NCBI GenBank assembly: GCA_963711635.1
Contig: CAVQEZ010000011.1
Coordinates: 1 to 64,000 of the forward strand
From: CADEED01 sp963711635
GTDB lineage: Bacteria > Pseudomonadota > Gammaproteobacteria > Steroidobacterales > Steroidobacteraceae
DNA: 64,000 nucleotides
Direction: 5' to 3'
Position 1 is the first letter of the stretch. Every line of letters starts with the position of its first letter. A program made the position numbers and the translations under genes. Positions 47,222-55,615 of this stretch are shown one piece after another. The notes below the pieces were generated by a model. It had not been told where the DNA came from and searched no databases. It saw only the letters and a list, made by a program, of their open reading frames with translations.

Positions 47222-47871
47222 ACCTGCCGCTCTGCAAAACACCTGTCTCGCGGTCCTCGCGACCATGGGGTCGCTTGCGCTCGTCGCGTGCTCGACTGCG
47301 ACGCCGGTGGCGAAAAAAGCCGAAGTCACCAAAAGCGCTGAAGTTGCCGGGCCGCAGCTCAGCGACAACCGGTTTCACGCTGACCGACAAAGTGCAGATC
47401 GATGCTGACACGCGCGCGCAGTACGACAATGCCGTGCGCCAGCTCGAGCAGAAGCAGTATGAACAAGGGATCGCGTCGCTGCTGAAAGTCACACAGAGGG
47501 TGCCGACGGCGGCCGCGCCGTACATCGATCTCGGCATCGCGTTTGGCCGCACCGGTGATCTCGACAAGGCGGAGGCGAGCTTCAAGCGTGCGCTCGAGAT
47601 CAACCCGCGCCATCCGATTGCGTACAACGAGCTCGGCATGGTTTACCGCAGAAAAGGCCAGTTCGCCGAAGCGCGTGCGAGCTACGAGAAGGCAATCGCT
47701 CTCGTCCCGGACTTCCATTTCGCGCGGCTCAACCTTGCGATTCTCTGCGACCTGTATCTCGCGGATACGACGTGCGCCCTCGATAACTACGAGGCGTACC
47801 AGCGAGCGATACCGGACGACAAGCAGGCCGCGATGTGGATCGCCGACCTGCGCACCCGTGCGAGTCACTAG
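47205..47871 (+). CDS. TPR lipoprotein, one frameshift
   Basis: About 221 residues. It starts inside the end of the previous gene with GGAG 7 nt upstream. Lipobox LVAC (SLALVACSTATP) is near residue 29. After a shift (extra C at 47367-47369) the frame continues FTLTDKVQIDADTRAQYDNA and three TPR units (YEQGIASLLKVTQRVPTAAA, LDKAEASFKRALEINPRH, FAEARASYEKAIALVPDF). It would be anchored in the outer membrane facing the periplasm. It probably works with the other two TPR proteins. Confidence 0.82.
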
Positions 47872-47879
47872 GAGGGCAC

Positions 47880-48245
47880 ATGCATCGCGCACTCATTTTT
47901 TCCGTCTCGTTGCTCGTGGCCAGCGGCTCCGCCGTCGCCGTCGCCGACGACGCGGCCGGTCCCCGCACGGCCGCCGTCGTCGGCGCGAAGAAACCAGCCA
48001 GGACCACGGCGGCCGCGGCAACCGAAGCGACCGAGAAGCCCAAGGGCGAAGTGCAAATGTCCGGCATGTCGGTGCTCGGCAACGACGACTCGCCGAAATC
48101 GCTGGCGCTCGTGCCGTGGAAGACCTCGCTGCTCGGCGACGCGCCGAGCCTCTCGAAGCTGCTCGATGACTCCACGCAACCCGTCGACAAGGAAGTGTTC
48201 ATGCGGGAGCTCGCGTACCACGAGATCAAGACCGATTCGAAATGA
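47880..48245 (+). CDS. Small exported protein of unknown function
   Basis: 121 residues. ATG 47880 has GGAGG 4 nt upstream and gives a signal peptide ending AVAVADD. The mature part is Ala/Lys-rich at first (residues 30-60), then MSVLGNDDSPKSLALVPWKT and a C-terminal helix (VDKEVFMRELAYHEIKTDS). No family was recognised. Position between the TPR lipoprotein and the motor suggests a periplasmic adaptor. Confidence 0.7.
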   Translation: MHRALIFSVSLLVASGSAVAVADDAAGPRTAAVVGAKKPARTTAAAATEATEKPKGEVQMSGMSVLGNDDSPKSLALVPWKTSLLGDAPSLSKLLDDSTQPVDKEVFMRELAYHEIKTDSK

Positions 48246-48273
48246 CCCTTGAGACCTGAGGAGATTGGCAACC

Positions 48274-48951
48274 GTGGAAATCTTTTATTCAGTTGTAAGG
48301 TTCTTCACCGCCGGTGGCGTGTTCATGCTCCCGATCCTCGCCGTCGGCGCGGTCGGAGTCGCGATCGCGCTGGAGCGCTACATCACGATCACCCGGATGC
48401 GCGCGAAGAATCGCGCCCTGTGGGCGCAGATCGAACCCGCGATCAACGCGGGTGAGTTCGACAAGGCGCGGGAGATCACGGGCAAGAGCGAGACGGCCCT
48501 GGCCCGGCTGCTCGGCACCGGACTCGAGTTGCAGGGCGCCGTCCGGCGCCGTGAGGACGTCAAGGAGGGCATGCAGGAAAGCATGATGGAGATCCTGCCG
48601 CAGCTCGAGAAGCGCACTCATTACCTCGCGACGTTCGCGAACCTCGCGACGCTGCTCGGCCTGCTCGGTACCGTCAGCGGCCTGATCCACGCCTTCTCGG
48701 CGGTTTCGACCGCGAACCCGGCGGAGAAGGCGAACCTGCTGTCGGCGAGTATCTCGGAAGCCATGAACTGCACGGCATTCGGTCTCATGGTGGCCGTGCC
48801 CATGCTGTTCATTCACGCCTTCCTGCAGACGAAGTCGGGTCAGCTGATCGACGGGCTCGAGACGGCCGCGATCAAATTCCTGAATGCGTTGACCAGGCGC
48901 GCCACTGCCAAGGTGCAGGCCGCACGCATCGAGCCGGCGCGCGCGGCTTAA
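48274..48951 (+). CDS. MotA/TolQ/ExbB-type proton channel (AglR/AglQ-like)
   Basis: 225 residues with three membrane helices: GGVFMLPILAVGAVGVAIAL, FANLATLLGLLGTVSGLIHA and CTAFGLMVAVPMLFIHAFLQ, the second and third forming the proton path. GTG 48274 has AGGAG 10 nt upstream; TTG 48265 is an alternative. ExbB/TolQ pentamers enclose an ExbD dimer and convert the proton gradient into torque or conformational work. Two ExbD genes follow, the Agl motor composition. Confidence 0.93.
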   Translation: MEIFYSVVRFFTAGGVFMLPILAVGAVGVAIALERYITITRMRAKNRALWAQIEPAINAGEFDKAREITGKSETALARLLGTGLELQGAVRRREDVKEGMQESMMEILPQLEKRTHYLATFANLATLLGLLGTVSGLIHAFSAVSTANPAEKANLLSASISEAMNCTAFGLMVAVPMLFIHAFLQTKSGQLIDGLETAAIKFLNALTRRATAKVQAARIEPARAA

Positions 48952-48960
48952 GGAGCGACC

Positions 48961-49476
48961 ATGCTCGTCAAGCCGTTTCTCACCGGACAGCGCAACCGGC
49001 CGAAAAAGCCGGTGGAGCTGCTGCTCGTGCCGATGATCGACATCTTCACCGTGCTCGTCACGTTCCTGCTCATGACGGCGGTGTTCTCGCGCATAACCAT
49101 CATCCAGCTCGACCTGCCCAGCGCCGCAGCGGCAAGCCCCACCGAGCCCGACTTCAGGCTCGAGGTGATCGTGCGGAAGGAAGGTTTCGAGCTGACCAAT
49201 GGCCGCGACCTCATCGCCGCGATCCCGACGGTGAACGGCGAGTACGACCTGAAGGCGCTCACCGAGATGGCTCTCGCCCTGAAGCGCGAGCATCCGCAGA
49301 CCGAGACTGCCTCCGTGCTGATGGAGCGAGGCGTCAATTACGACTACCTGATTCGCGCGATGGATGCGATCCGCGATACGGAGCTGCCCGGAGACGGCGC
49401 CAGTGCACGCCCGATGAAAGTCGCCCTGTTCCCGAAGATTGCCGTCGGAGATGCGCCAGAGGGAGACGCGCCATGA
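48961..49476 (+). CDS. ExbD/TolR-like stator protein, first copy
   Basis: 171 residues. The single helix carries the essential Asp in LLVPMIDIFTVLVTFLLM. The periplasmic domain (about 70-150) has the ExbD fold, with VIVRKEGFELTNGRDL and the C-terminal YLIRAMDAIRDTELPG region. AAGGAG precedes the ATG. It overlaps the second ExbD gene by 4 nt (ATGA). Confidence 0.93.
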   Translation: MLVKPFLTGQRNRPKKPVELLLVPMIDIFTVLVTFLLMTAVFSRITIIQLDLPSAAAASPTEPDFRLEVIVRKEGFELTNGRDLIAAIPTVNGEYDLKALTEMALALKREHPQTETASVLMERGVNYDYLIRAMDAIRDTELPGDGASARPMKVALFPKIAVGDAPEGDAP

Positions 49477-49985
49477 GTCTTTTGATGCCGTTCCGCAGGA
49501 AACATCGCGAGGATGCCGAGCTCAACCTGATTCCATTGATCGACATCATGTCGGTGCTGGTGGCGTTCCTGCTCGTGTACTCGGCCGAAGTCGAGCTGGT
49601 GCAGAACTCCAAGGGCGTCGAAGTGCCGATGTCGAGTGCCCGAACGCACCCGAAACAGTCGGTGCTGGTGATGGTCACCACGGACAGCGTGTTCGTACAG
49701 GGCGAGCTCGTGGCGAGCACCGCCGATGTGCGCGACCAGAAAGCGCTGCAGATCGACGCACTCAAGGAAGTTCTGTCCCGGCCCATGGCGTCGGCAGGCA
49801 CACCGGCTGAGCAGCAGGCGGCGCTGAGCACGCGCGAGATCACCGTGCTCGCCGACAAATCGCTGCCGTACGAGGTCGTCCGAAAGGTGATGGGGACTTG
49901 CACCAGCGCGGCATACGGAAAGCTCTCGCTTGCGGTGCTCGAGAAGCAGGCTCCCGTCGATGCCGGTCAAGTGAGCACGAGCTGA
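49473..49985 (+). CDS. ExbD/TolR-like stator protein, second copy
   Basis: 170 residues, with the essential Asp in LNLIPLIDIMSVLVAFLLVY. The periplasmic part ends LPYEVVRKVMGTCTSAAYGK, a variant of the ExbD C-terminal motif with an added Cys. It is clearly diverged from the first copy. Two unlike ExbD proteins with one channel subunit match the AglQRS layout rather than TonB-ExbB-ExbD or Tol-Pal. Confidence 0.92.
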   Translation: MSLLMPFRRKHREDAELNLIPLIDIMSVLVAFLLVYSAEVELVQNSKGVEVPMSSARTHPKQSVLVMVTTDSVFVQGELVASTADVRDQKALQIDALKEVLSRPMASAGTPAEQQAALSTREITVLADKSLPYEVVRKVMGTCTSAAYGKLSLAVLEKQAPVDAGQVSTS

Positions 49986-49995
49986 GGAATCACGC

Positions 49996-51444
49996 GTGAA
50001 CAGTGTGCTAAAGGATGCGGAAGTCGCGGTGGAAACCGACGCGACGCAAGTCGACGCCGCCCAACTCGACGCGGCGCAGGTCGACGCGACGCGGGACACC
50101 CTCACCCCAGACCTGCTGCAGGCGCTGCTCGAAGAGGCGCGCGCGAAGCTCGACGAGCTTGCGCGCGGCATCGGTGCCGTCGATGCGGAGCTCGAGTCGC
50201 TGTCGGCCGCCAGGGCGCAGCACCAGGCGCTTCAGGCTGCCTGTGATGCGCTCGACGAGCTGCGTGCCATTGGCGGCGCCGAGCTCTTCTGGGACGGCAG
50301 CACACCTCTCGGTGCGCGCGATCAGCACATGGGGCGCGTGCGTGCCCGCATCGAGGAATTCCACGAGCGCATCGGCGAGATCGAAGGGCGCAGGCGCAAG
50401 TTCGTCGAGGAGATGATCGAGCAGCACGGCGAGACCGAGATGCTCGAAGACGACGCCTTCGACGCGCAGGAAGAGGAGGAGCGCCGTCGTAACGAATGGA
50501 TCGTGGAGCGCGACATAGAGGCGCTCCGCTCGCATCCGTCCATGATGGCGTGGACGCGCGGTCTCGAAGACGACCAGCGATTCCGCAAGACTCTCGGCAC
50601 GGCCTTGCTCATCTGCCTGCTGTTCGCGGTGATCGTCCCGTTCATCAATCTACCTCTGCGCGCTCTGCTGGAAGAAGCCGAGCCGTTCGCCAAGCACGAC
50701 GTCATCGTGATGCTGCCGAAAGAGGCGCTGCCGCCCCCGCCCCCGCTGCCGCCGAAGCCGAAGGAAAAGCTGGTCCAGCAGAAGCAGATCGAGAAGCAGC
50801 AGCCGACCGCGGCGCCGGCCGAGCCGCAGGCCGAGGAACAGGTGCAGGACCAGGGAATTCTCGCCTTCCGCGACAAACTCGAATCCATCAAGGAAACCCC
50901 GATCGTCGCGAGCCTCGGCGCGAAGGCGCAGATCAATGCGGATGATTCCGCTGCGCGACCCGATCGCTCGATGTTGACGACGAATGCGCCAGGCACCAGT
51001 GGCGGCATCAAGTTGGCTGCGCTCAGCCGCAGCGTCGGCGGAGGCACCGGCGATGCGCGCGGCGCGGTGCAGGGTGCCGCGCTGACCCGCGCGTCGAGCG
51101 GCATCAAGGCAGTCGGCCCCGGCAATCGGCCACTCAGCAACGGTCCCGGGCCGTCGCGCACGGACGAAGAGATCCAGATCGTCTTCGACCGCTACAAGGC
51201 GGCGCTCTATCGGCTGTACAACCGGGAGCTTCGCAGGGATCCAACGCTGCAGGGAAAGATGATCCTGCGGCTCACCATCGAGCCGAATGGCAGCGTGTCT
51301 TTCTGCCAGCTGCATTCGACCGACATGAATGCGCCGGACCTTTCCGCGCAGGTCGTGGATCGCGTGAAGACGTTCGACTTCGGCGCGAAGGAAGTGCCGG
51401 CCGTGACAATCGTTTACCCGATCGACTTCCTGCCGGCTGCGTGA
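49996..51444 (+). CDS. TonB-like transducer with AgmX/PglI-type C-terminal domain (GltG-like)
   Basis: 482 residues from GTG 49996, with GAGGA 7 nt upstream. Residues 1-190 are a cytoplasmic coiled coil rich in Glu/Arg/Ala (LLEEARAKLDELARGIGA, EEFHERIGEIEGRRRKF). One helix lies near 195-215 (LGTALLICLLFAVIVPFINL). A periplasmic linker with PPPPPLPPKPKE and KQIEKQQPTAAPAEPQ is TonB-like. The C-terminal about 100 residues (YNRELRRDPTLQGKMILRLT, then IEPNGSVSFCQLHSTDMN) match the AgmX/PglI C-terminal domain. It would couple the motor to the outer envelope. Confidence 0.88.
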   Translation: MNSVLKDAEVAVETDATQVDAAQLDAAQVDATRDTLTPDLLQALLEEARAKLDELARGIGAVDAELESLSAARAQHQALQAACDALDELRAIGGAELFWDGSTPLGARDQHMGRVRARIEEFHERIGEIEGRRRKFVEEMIEQHGETEMLEDDAFDAQEEEERRRNEWIVERDIEALRSHPSMMAWTRGLEDDQRFRKTLGTALLICLLFAVIVPFINLPLRALLEEAEPFAKHDVIVMLPKEALPPPPPLPPKPKEKLVQQKQIEKQQPTAAPAEPQAEEQVQDQGILAFRDKLESIKETPIVASLGAKAQINADDSAARPDRSMLTTNAPGTSGGIKLAALSRSVGGGTGDARGAVQGAALTRASSGIKAVGPGNRPLSNGPGPSRTDEEIQIVFDRYKAALYRLYNRELRRDPTLQGKMILRLTIEPNGSVSFCQLHSTDMNAPDLSAQVVDRVKTFDFGAKEVPAVTIVYPIDFLPAA

Positions 51445-51466
51445 GGAGACGCGGTCTCGAAATGAA

Positions 51467-51548
51467 TTAGGGGCAAAACCACCGAAAGGTGGCGACGCAA
51501 AGTTTCCGGTCTACAGGGCGAAAGCTCCACGACAGCGGGACCGCCGGA
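51467..51548 (+). ncRNA. Class I cyclic-di-GMP riboswitch (GEMM-I), copy 2
   Basis: Same aptamer order as copy 1: GGGGCAAAACC, ACC-GAAA-GGT, GACGCAAAG, TTCCGGTCTA, a GGGCGAAAGCTC arm and GACAGCGGGACCGCCGG. The 3' flank also matches copy 1 (GGAATCCAGC and GGGCTGCCTCGGT), so the expression platform was duplicated too. It sits in the 175-nt gap between the transducer gene and the giant surface-protein gene, and the ATG follows after about 70 nt. Confidence 0.9.
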
Positions 51549-51619
51549 ATCCAGCTCCGTCAATCGGGCTGCCTCGGTCCCAAGCGATGCGATCGCACGT
51601 CAGTGGAACGAGGGAATTT

Positions 51620-54600
51620 ATGAGCGTGAGGCAAGCAGTCAGGACGAGAGCAGTGGGCGCGAAACTCGGTTTCGTGCAGCTGCTTGTGCTGCTCCTCGCT
51701 CTCGTTGCAACCGGGAGCGCGTCGGCCGCGCAGATCACTTACGTATCCATCTCCGGAATCTGGCATGACCCGACGGATAACGTCGCCGGAAGCCAGCCGG
51801 GTGATCCCGTCATCACGAACGGCACCCCGACCTCGATTGTCAGGTGGGGCGTGACGTCGGGTACGCCGCAAAGCGGCTATGACATTACCTCGACGCTCCC
51901 GCCTCCTCAGACGTTCCCGGGGCCTGCCCCTCTCTTTTCTCTCGGGACGTTTACGCATCGGAATTTCGAGGTGGGTGATCCCGCCCTGACTTCGGTTCAG
52001 CTCGATGTCGTGCTCATGCTCAGCGTGGATGGCGTCCCGACCGGGCCGCTCACATTCACCTATACGTTCAACCACCTGGAGACCCCGAACAACACGACGC
52101 CCTGTCCCTTTCCGACACCGCCCGGAGAGGGATGTACGGACCGCGTGAACATCGTGTCCTCGGCCCAACCCACGACGTTCCAAGTCGACGGCGTGGACTA
52201 CACGTTGTCGTTGAACTTTCTCGTCGACGGCAATCCGGTGTCCGAATTCATCACGAGAGAAGGCGGCACCACCAATACGTCAGGCCTGGTGGGGCAATTT
52301 ACGTTGCCGCCTGGCACACCGCAGCTGATGGTGATGAAGTCGGGCCCGGCGACGATGAATCCCGGTGTGCCGGGCGATTTCGTCATCAACGCGCAAAACA
52401 CCGGGGTTTACAGCGCGTACAACGTGACGCTGGTCGATCGGCTGCCGAACGGCCCGACTGGCGGGATGTGCGACACCGCGCCGCAGGTGTTGAGTGCGCG
52501 CGTTTTCGCGGCGGACGGCACGACGCCGGTGCCGGGCAAAGGTCCCCTGGTCCAGGGGACGGACTATTCGCTCGCCTATGACGGAACCACGTGCGAGCTG
52601 ACGTTCAGGACACTGACCGCCGCCTCGGTGGTCGGTGTGGGCGAACGTTTGATCATCGCGTATCGCACGCAGCTCGACGCCGATACGCAGAACGGCATCA
52701 CGTTGACGAACGTGGTCGGCGCGACAGAGTGGTTCAACGATTTCGGCAGCAATCCGGGCCGCAGCGTCTACACGCGCACCCTGACCGACGGCACTGTCGG
52801 CACTTTCGACCACGAGGACGCGCACACCGTCAACGTCATGCCGCGGCTGTACGCCGAGAAGGCGGCGGCGCTGCAACTCGACCGCCTGTCGCCGGGCCTC
52901 GTCGACCCGGGCGACGTGCTGCGCTACACGATCAGGATTCGCAACAACAGCCTGCTGCCGTTCACGCAGGCCATGTTGCGCGACCTGGTGCCCCCGAACA
53001 CGACCTATGTCGCCGACTCAATGACGCTGAATGGCGAGCCCGTGCGACGGCCCGACGGCGGGATCTCGCCGCTCATCGCGGGCATCGACGTGAGCTCGTC
53101 GAACCTGACGCCGCCGTTGCCGGGCAGCGGTGCAGGGATCCTGTCGGCCGGCCAGATGGCCGTCATCCAGTTCGATCTGCGCGTGAATGACGGCGTGCCG
53201 CCCGGCACGGTGATCAGGAACCAGGCCAACGTCACCACCGCGGAGTTGCCGACGCTGCTCACGGATGGCGACGGCAATCCTGCAACGGGTCCAGAGCCGA
53301 CCGTCGTCACCGTCGCCGGCCCGCAGTTGATGCGCATCACCAAGGACGTCGCGGTCGTCGGTGGCGGGCCGGCCATCGCGGGCGCCACGCTCGAATACGT
53401 CGTGCGGGCCACGAACAGCGGCACCGTGCCGGCCTATGCCGTCATGATCCGCGACGACCTCGCGGTGCCGACCCCGGGCTATCTCACGTTCGTCAACGGG
53501 TCATACACGATGAATGACTCGACCGACGGGATCACGGTCGTCGACTCGCTGCTGACCGCTGACTACTCGACGACCTACGGCGCGCTCCAACCAGGGGGCT
53601 CGATCACGCTGCGGTTCCGCGCCGTGCTGAACGCGAGTCTCGCCATGGGCACGAGAGTCACGAACACGGGCAGGGTCTACTGGAACGATCCGCAGCAGAC
53701 TGCGAGCGCGAGCGTCTCCATCGACGTCGGCGGCATTGTCGGCGTCGGCATCCTGAGCGGCCGCGCGTGGCACGATGCCAACTTCAACAAGGCGGTCGAT
53801 GCCACTGAACGTGTGCTCGAAGGCTGGGCCGTCGAGCTCTATCGAAACGGTCAGGTCGCATACTCGGCGACCACGGATGCGACCGGTACTTATCTCATCA
53901 GCGGCGTCACACCTAACTACCAGACCCAGGATCGGTACGAGCTGAGATTCACCGCACCCGGCGCTGGCGCCAGAACGGCGAAGCTCGGCCGCGCGGATTC
54001 GGTGTTCGGCAACGATCTGCAGCGGATCTATGACATCGTGGTTCAGCCGGGCAGCAACCTGCTGAACCTGAACCTGCCGATCGAGCCGAACGGCGTCATC
54101 TACAACTCGATGTCACGCGCGCCGATACCGGGCGCCACCGTGACGATGGTCCAGGCGGGCAGCCGCACTGCGCTGCCGGAGAGTTGTTTCGACGATCCAG
54201 CGCAGCAGGGGCAGGTCGCGCTTGCGCTGGGTTACTACCGCTTCGACCTGAACTTTGCCGATCCGGCGTGCCCGACCGGCGGCGACCTCGCTCTCGAAGT
54301 GGTGGCGCCAGGGTCCGGCTACGTGGCTGGCTACTCGCAGATCATTCCGCCGGCGGCGGTGGACTCGACCCGGCCTTTCTCAGTGCCTTTGTGCCCCGGA
54401 AGCCTGGACGACGCGATCCCCGCGACATCTCAGCGCTGCGAAGTGCAGCCGTCCGAGTTCCAGCCGGGCGCCGCGATAGCGGCCCGCTCGGCCGGCACGA
54501 CCTATCACGTTCATCTGACTTTCGATGACGGCCAGGTTCCCGGGTCGAGCCAGATCTTCAACAACCACATTCCTCTGGACCAGGTGCTCGATGGCGCCCT

Positions 54601-55615
54601 CGCCATCACGAAGACCACGCCGATGCTCAACGTCACCCGTGGCCAGCTCGTGCCTTACACGATCACCGTGCGCAACCTGGTGGAGATGCCACTTCAGGAC
54701 GTACGCGTGGCGGACCGCTTTCCGGCGGGGTTCCACTACGTTCCGGGGTCCGCGCAAATCGACGGAGTGAAGATCGAGCCCACCATCGCGGGCCGCGAGC
54801 TCTACTGGAGCAACCTCAGCTTCGGGCCGACAGGCCAGCACACCGTGGTGCTCCTGCTCGCGGTCGGCACTGGCGTCAGTGAAGGCGAGTTCGTCAATCG
54901 CGCGCAGGCCATGCATACCTTCACGGGCAGAGCCCTGTCGGGTGAAGCCACCGCGACCGTACGAATCGTGCCGGACCCGACCTTCGACTGTACCGACGTC
55001 ACCGGCAAGGTGTTCGACGACGCCAATCGAAACGGCCTGCAGGAAGCGGGTGAGGACGGTCTCCCGGGCGTGCGACTCGTCACCACCAACGGCCTGGTTG
55101 CGCTCACGGATGCGCACGGCCGCTTCCACATCACTTGCGCGGCTACGCCGCACGAGGGCCGCGGCAGCAACTTCGTCCTGAAGCTGGATGACCGCACGCT
55201 GCCGAGCGGCTATCGATCTTCCACGGATCAGCTGGTCATGCAGCGCGCGACGCGCGGCAAGACGTTGCGCTTCACCTTCGGTGCATCGATTCACCGCGCA
55301 GTCAGCCTCGATCTCGCGGATGCGGTCTTCGAGCCGGGCACCACGGAAATCCGGCCGCAGTGGCAGTCGCGGATGGACTTGCTGCTCGCGGAGCTGCGCA
55401 AGGCGCCTTCCGTCCTGCGGCTCTCTTACCTGGCCGACGTCGAGGATGAGCAGCTCGTGCAACAGCGCCTGAAGGTAATGAAGCAGCTGATCCTGGACGC
55501 GTGGAAGGCGGCCCCGATGGGTGACGACACCAGCTATGCGCTCGAGGTCGAGCCCGAAGTCTTCTGGCGACGCGGCGGGCCGCCGAAGCCGGCACGCCCG
55601 GGAGCGGACAGGTGA
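51620..55615 (+). CDS. Giant DUF11 and SdrD-B repeat surface protein
   Basis: 1331 residues from ATG 51620 (GAGGG just upstream); signal peptide ending ASAAQ near residue 37. DUF11-type repeats lie near 235-380, 410-560, 570-700 and 990-1110 (DVLRYTIRIRNNSLLPFTQA, LVPYTITVRNLVEMPLQDV). SdrD-B/Cna-B-like units are near 707-800 (GRAWHDANFNKAVDATERVL) and 1123-1190 (GKVFDDANRNGLQEAGEDGL). The last 100 residues look OmpA-like (FEPGTTEIRPQW, LSYLADVED). Such proteins form long stalks or adhesins on the cell surface. Riboswitch 2 controls it. Its stop overlaps the next start (GTGA). Confidence 0.85.
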   Translation: MSVRQAVRTRAVGAKLGFVQLLVLLLALVATGSASAAQITYVSISGIWHDPTDNVAGSQPGDPVITNGTPTSIVRWGVTSGTPQSGYDITSTLPPPQTFPGPAPLFSLGTFTHRNFEVGDPALTSVQLDVVLMLSVDGVPTGPLTFTYTFNHLETPNNTTPCPFPTPPGEGCTDRVNIVSSAQPTTFQVDGVDYTLSLNFLVDGNPVSEFITREGGTTNTSGLVGQFTLPPGTPQLMVMKSGPATMNPGVPGDFVINAQNTGVYSAYNVTLVDRLPNGPTGGMCDTAPQVLSARVFAADGTTPVPGKGPLVQGTDYSLAYDGTTCELTFRTLTAASVVGVGERLIIAYRTQLDADTQNGITLTNVVGATEWFNDFGSNPGRSVYTRTLTDGTVGTFDHEDAHTVNVMPRLYAEKAAALQLDRLSPGLVDPGDVLRYTIRIRNNSLLPFTQAMLRDLVPPNTTYVADSMTLNGEPVRRPDGGISPLIAGIDVSSSNLTPPLPGSGAGILSAGQMAVIQFDLRVNDGVPPGTVIRNQANVTTAELPTLLTDGDGNPATGPEPTVVTVAGPQLMRITKDVAVVGGGPAIAGATLEYVVRATNSGTVPAYAVMIRDDLAVPTPGYLTFVNGSYTMNDSTDGITVVDSLLTADYSTTYGALQPGGSITLRFRAVLNASLAMGTRVTNTGRVYWNDPQQTASASVSIDVGGIVGVGILSGRAWHDANFNKAVDATERVLEGWAVELYRNGQVAYSATTDATGTYLISGVTPNYQTQDRYELRFTAPGAGARTAKLGRADSVFGNDLQRIYDIVVQPGSNLLNLNLPIEPNGVIYNSMSRAPIPGATVTMVQAGSRTALPESCFDDPAQQGQVALALGYYRFDLNFADPACPTGGDLALEVVAPGSGYVAGYSQIIPPAAVDSTRPFSVPLCPGSLDDAIPATSQRCEVQPSEFQPGAAIAARSAGTTYHVHLTFDDGQVPGSSQIFNNHIPLDQVLDGALAITKTTPMLNVTRGQLVPYTITVRNLVEMPLQDVRVADRFPAGFHYVPGSAQIDGVKIEPTIAGRELYWSNLSFGPTGQHTVVLLLAVGTGVSEGEFVNRAQAMHTFTGRALSGEATATVRIVPDPTFDCTDVTGKVFDDANRNGLQEAGEDGLPGVRLVTTNGLVALTDAHGRFHITCAATPHEGRGSNFVLKLDDRTLPSGYRSSTDQLVMQRATRGKTLRFTFGASIHRAVSLDLADAVFEPGTTEIRPQWQSRMDLLLAELRKAPSVLRLSYLADVEDEQLVQQRLKVMKQLILDAWKAAPMGDDTSYALEVEPEVFWRRGGPPKPARPGADR

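Noticed and set aside
48274..51444. Tol-Pal or classical TonB-ExbB-ExbD system
   Set aside because: No TolB, Pal or TolA-type gene is present; there are two ExbD proteins, and the transducer has an AgmX/PglI-type C terminus and long cytoplasmic coiled coil.
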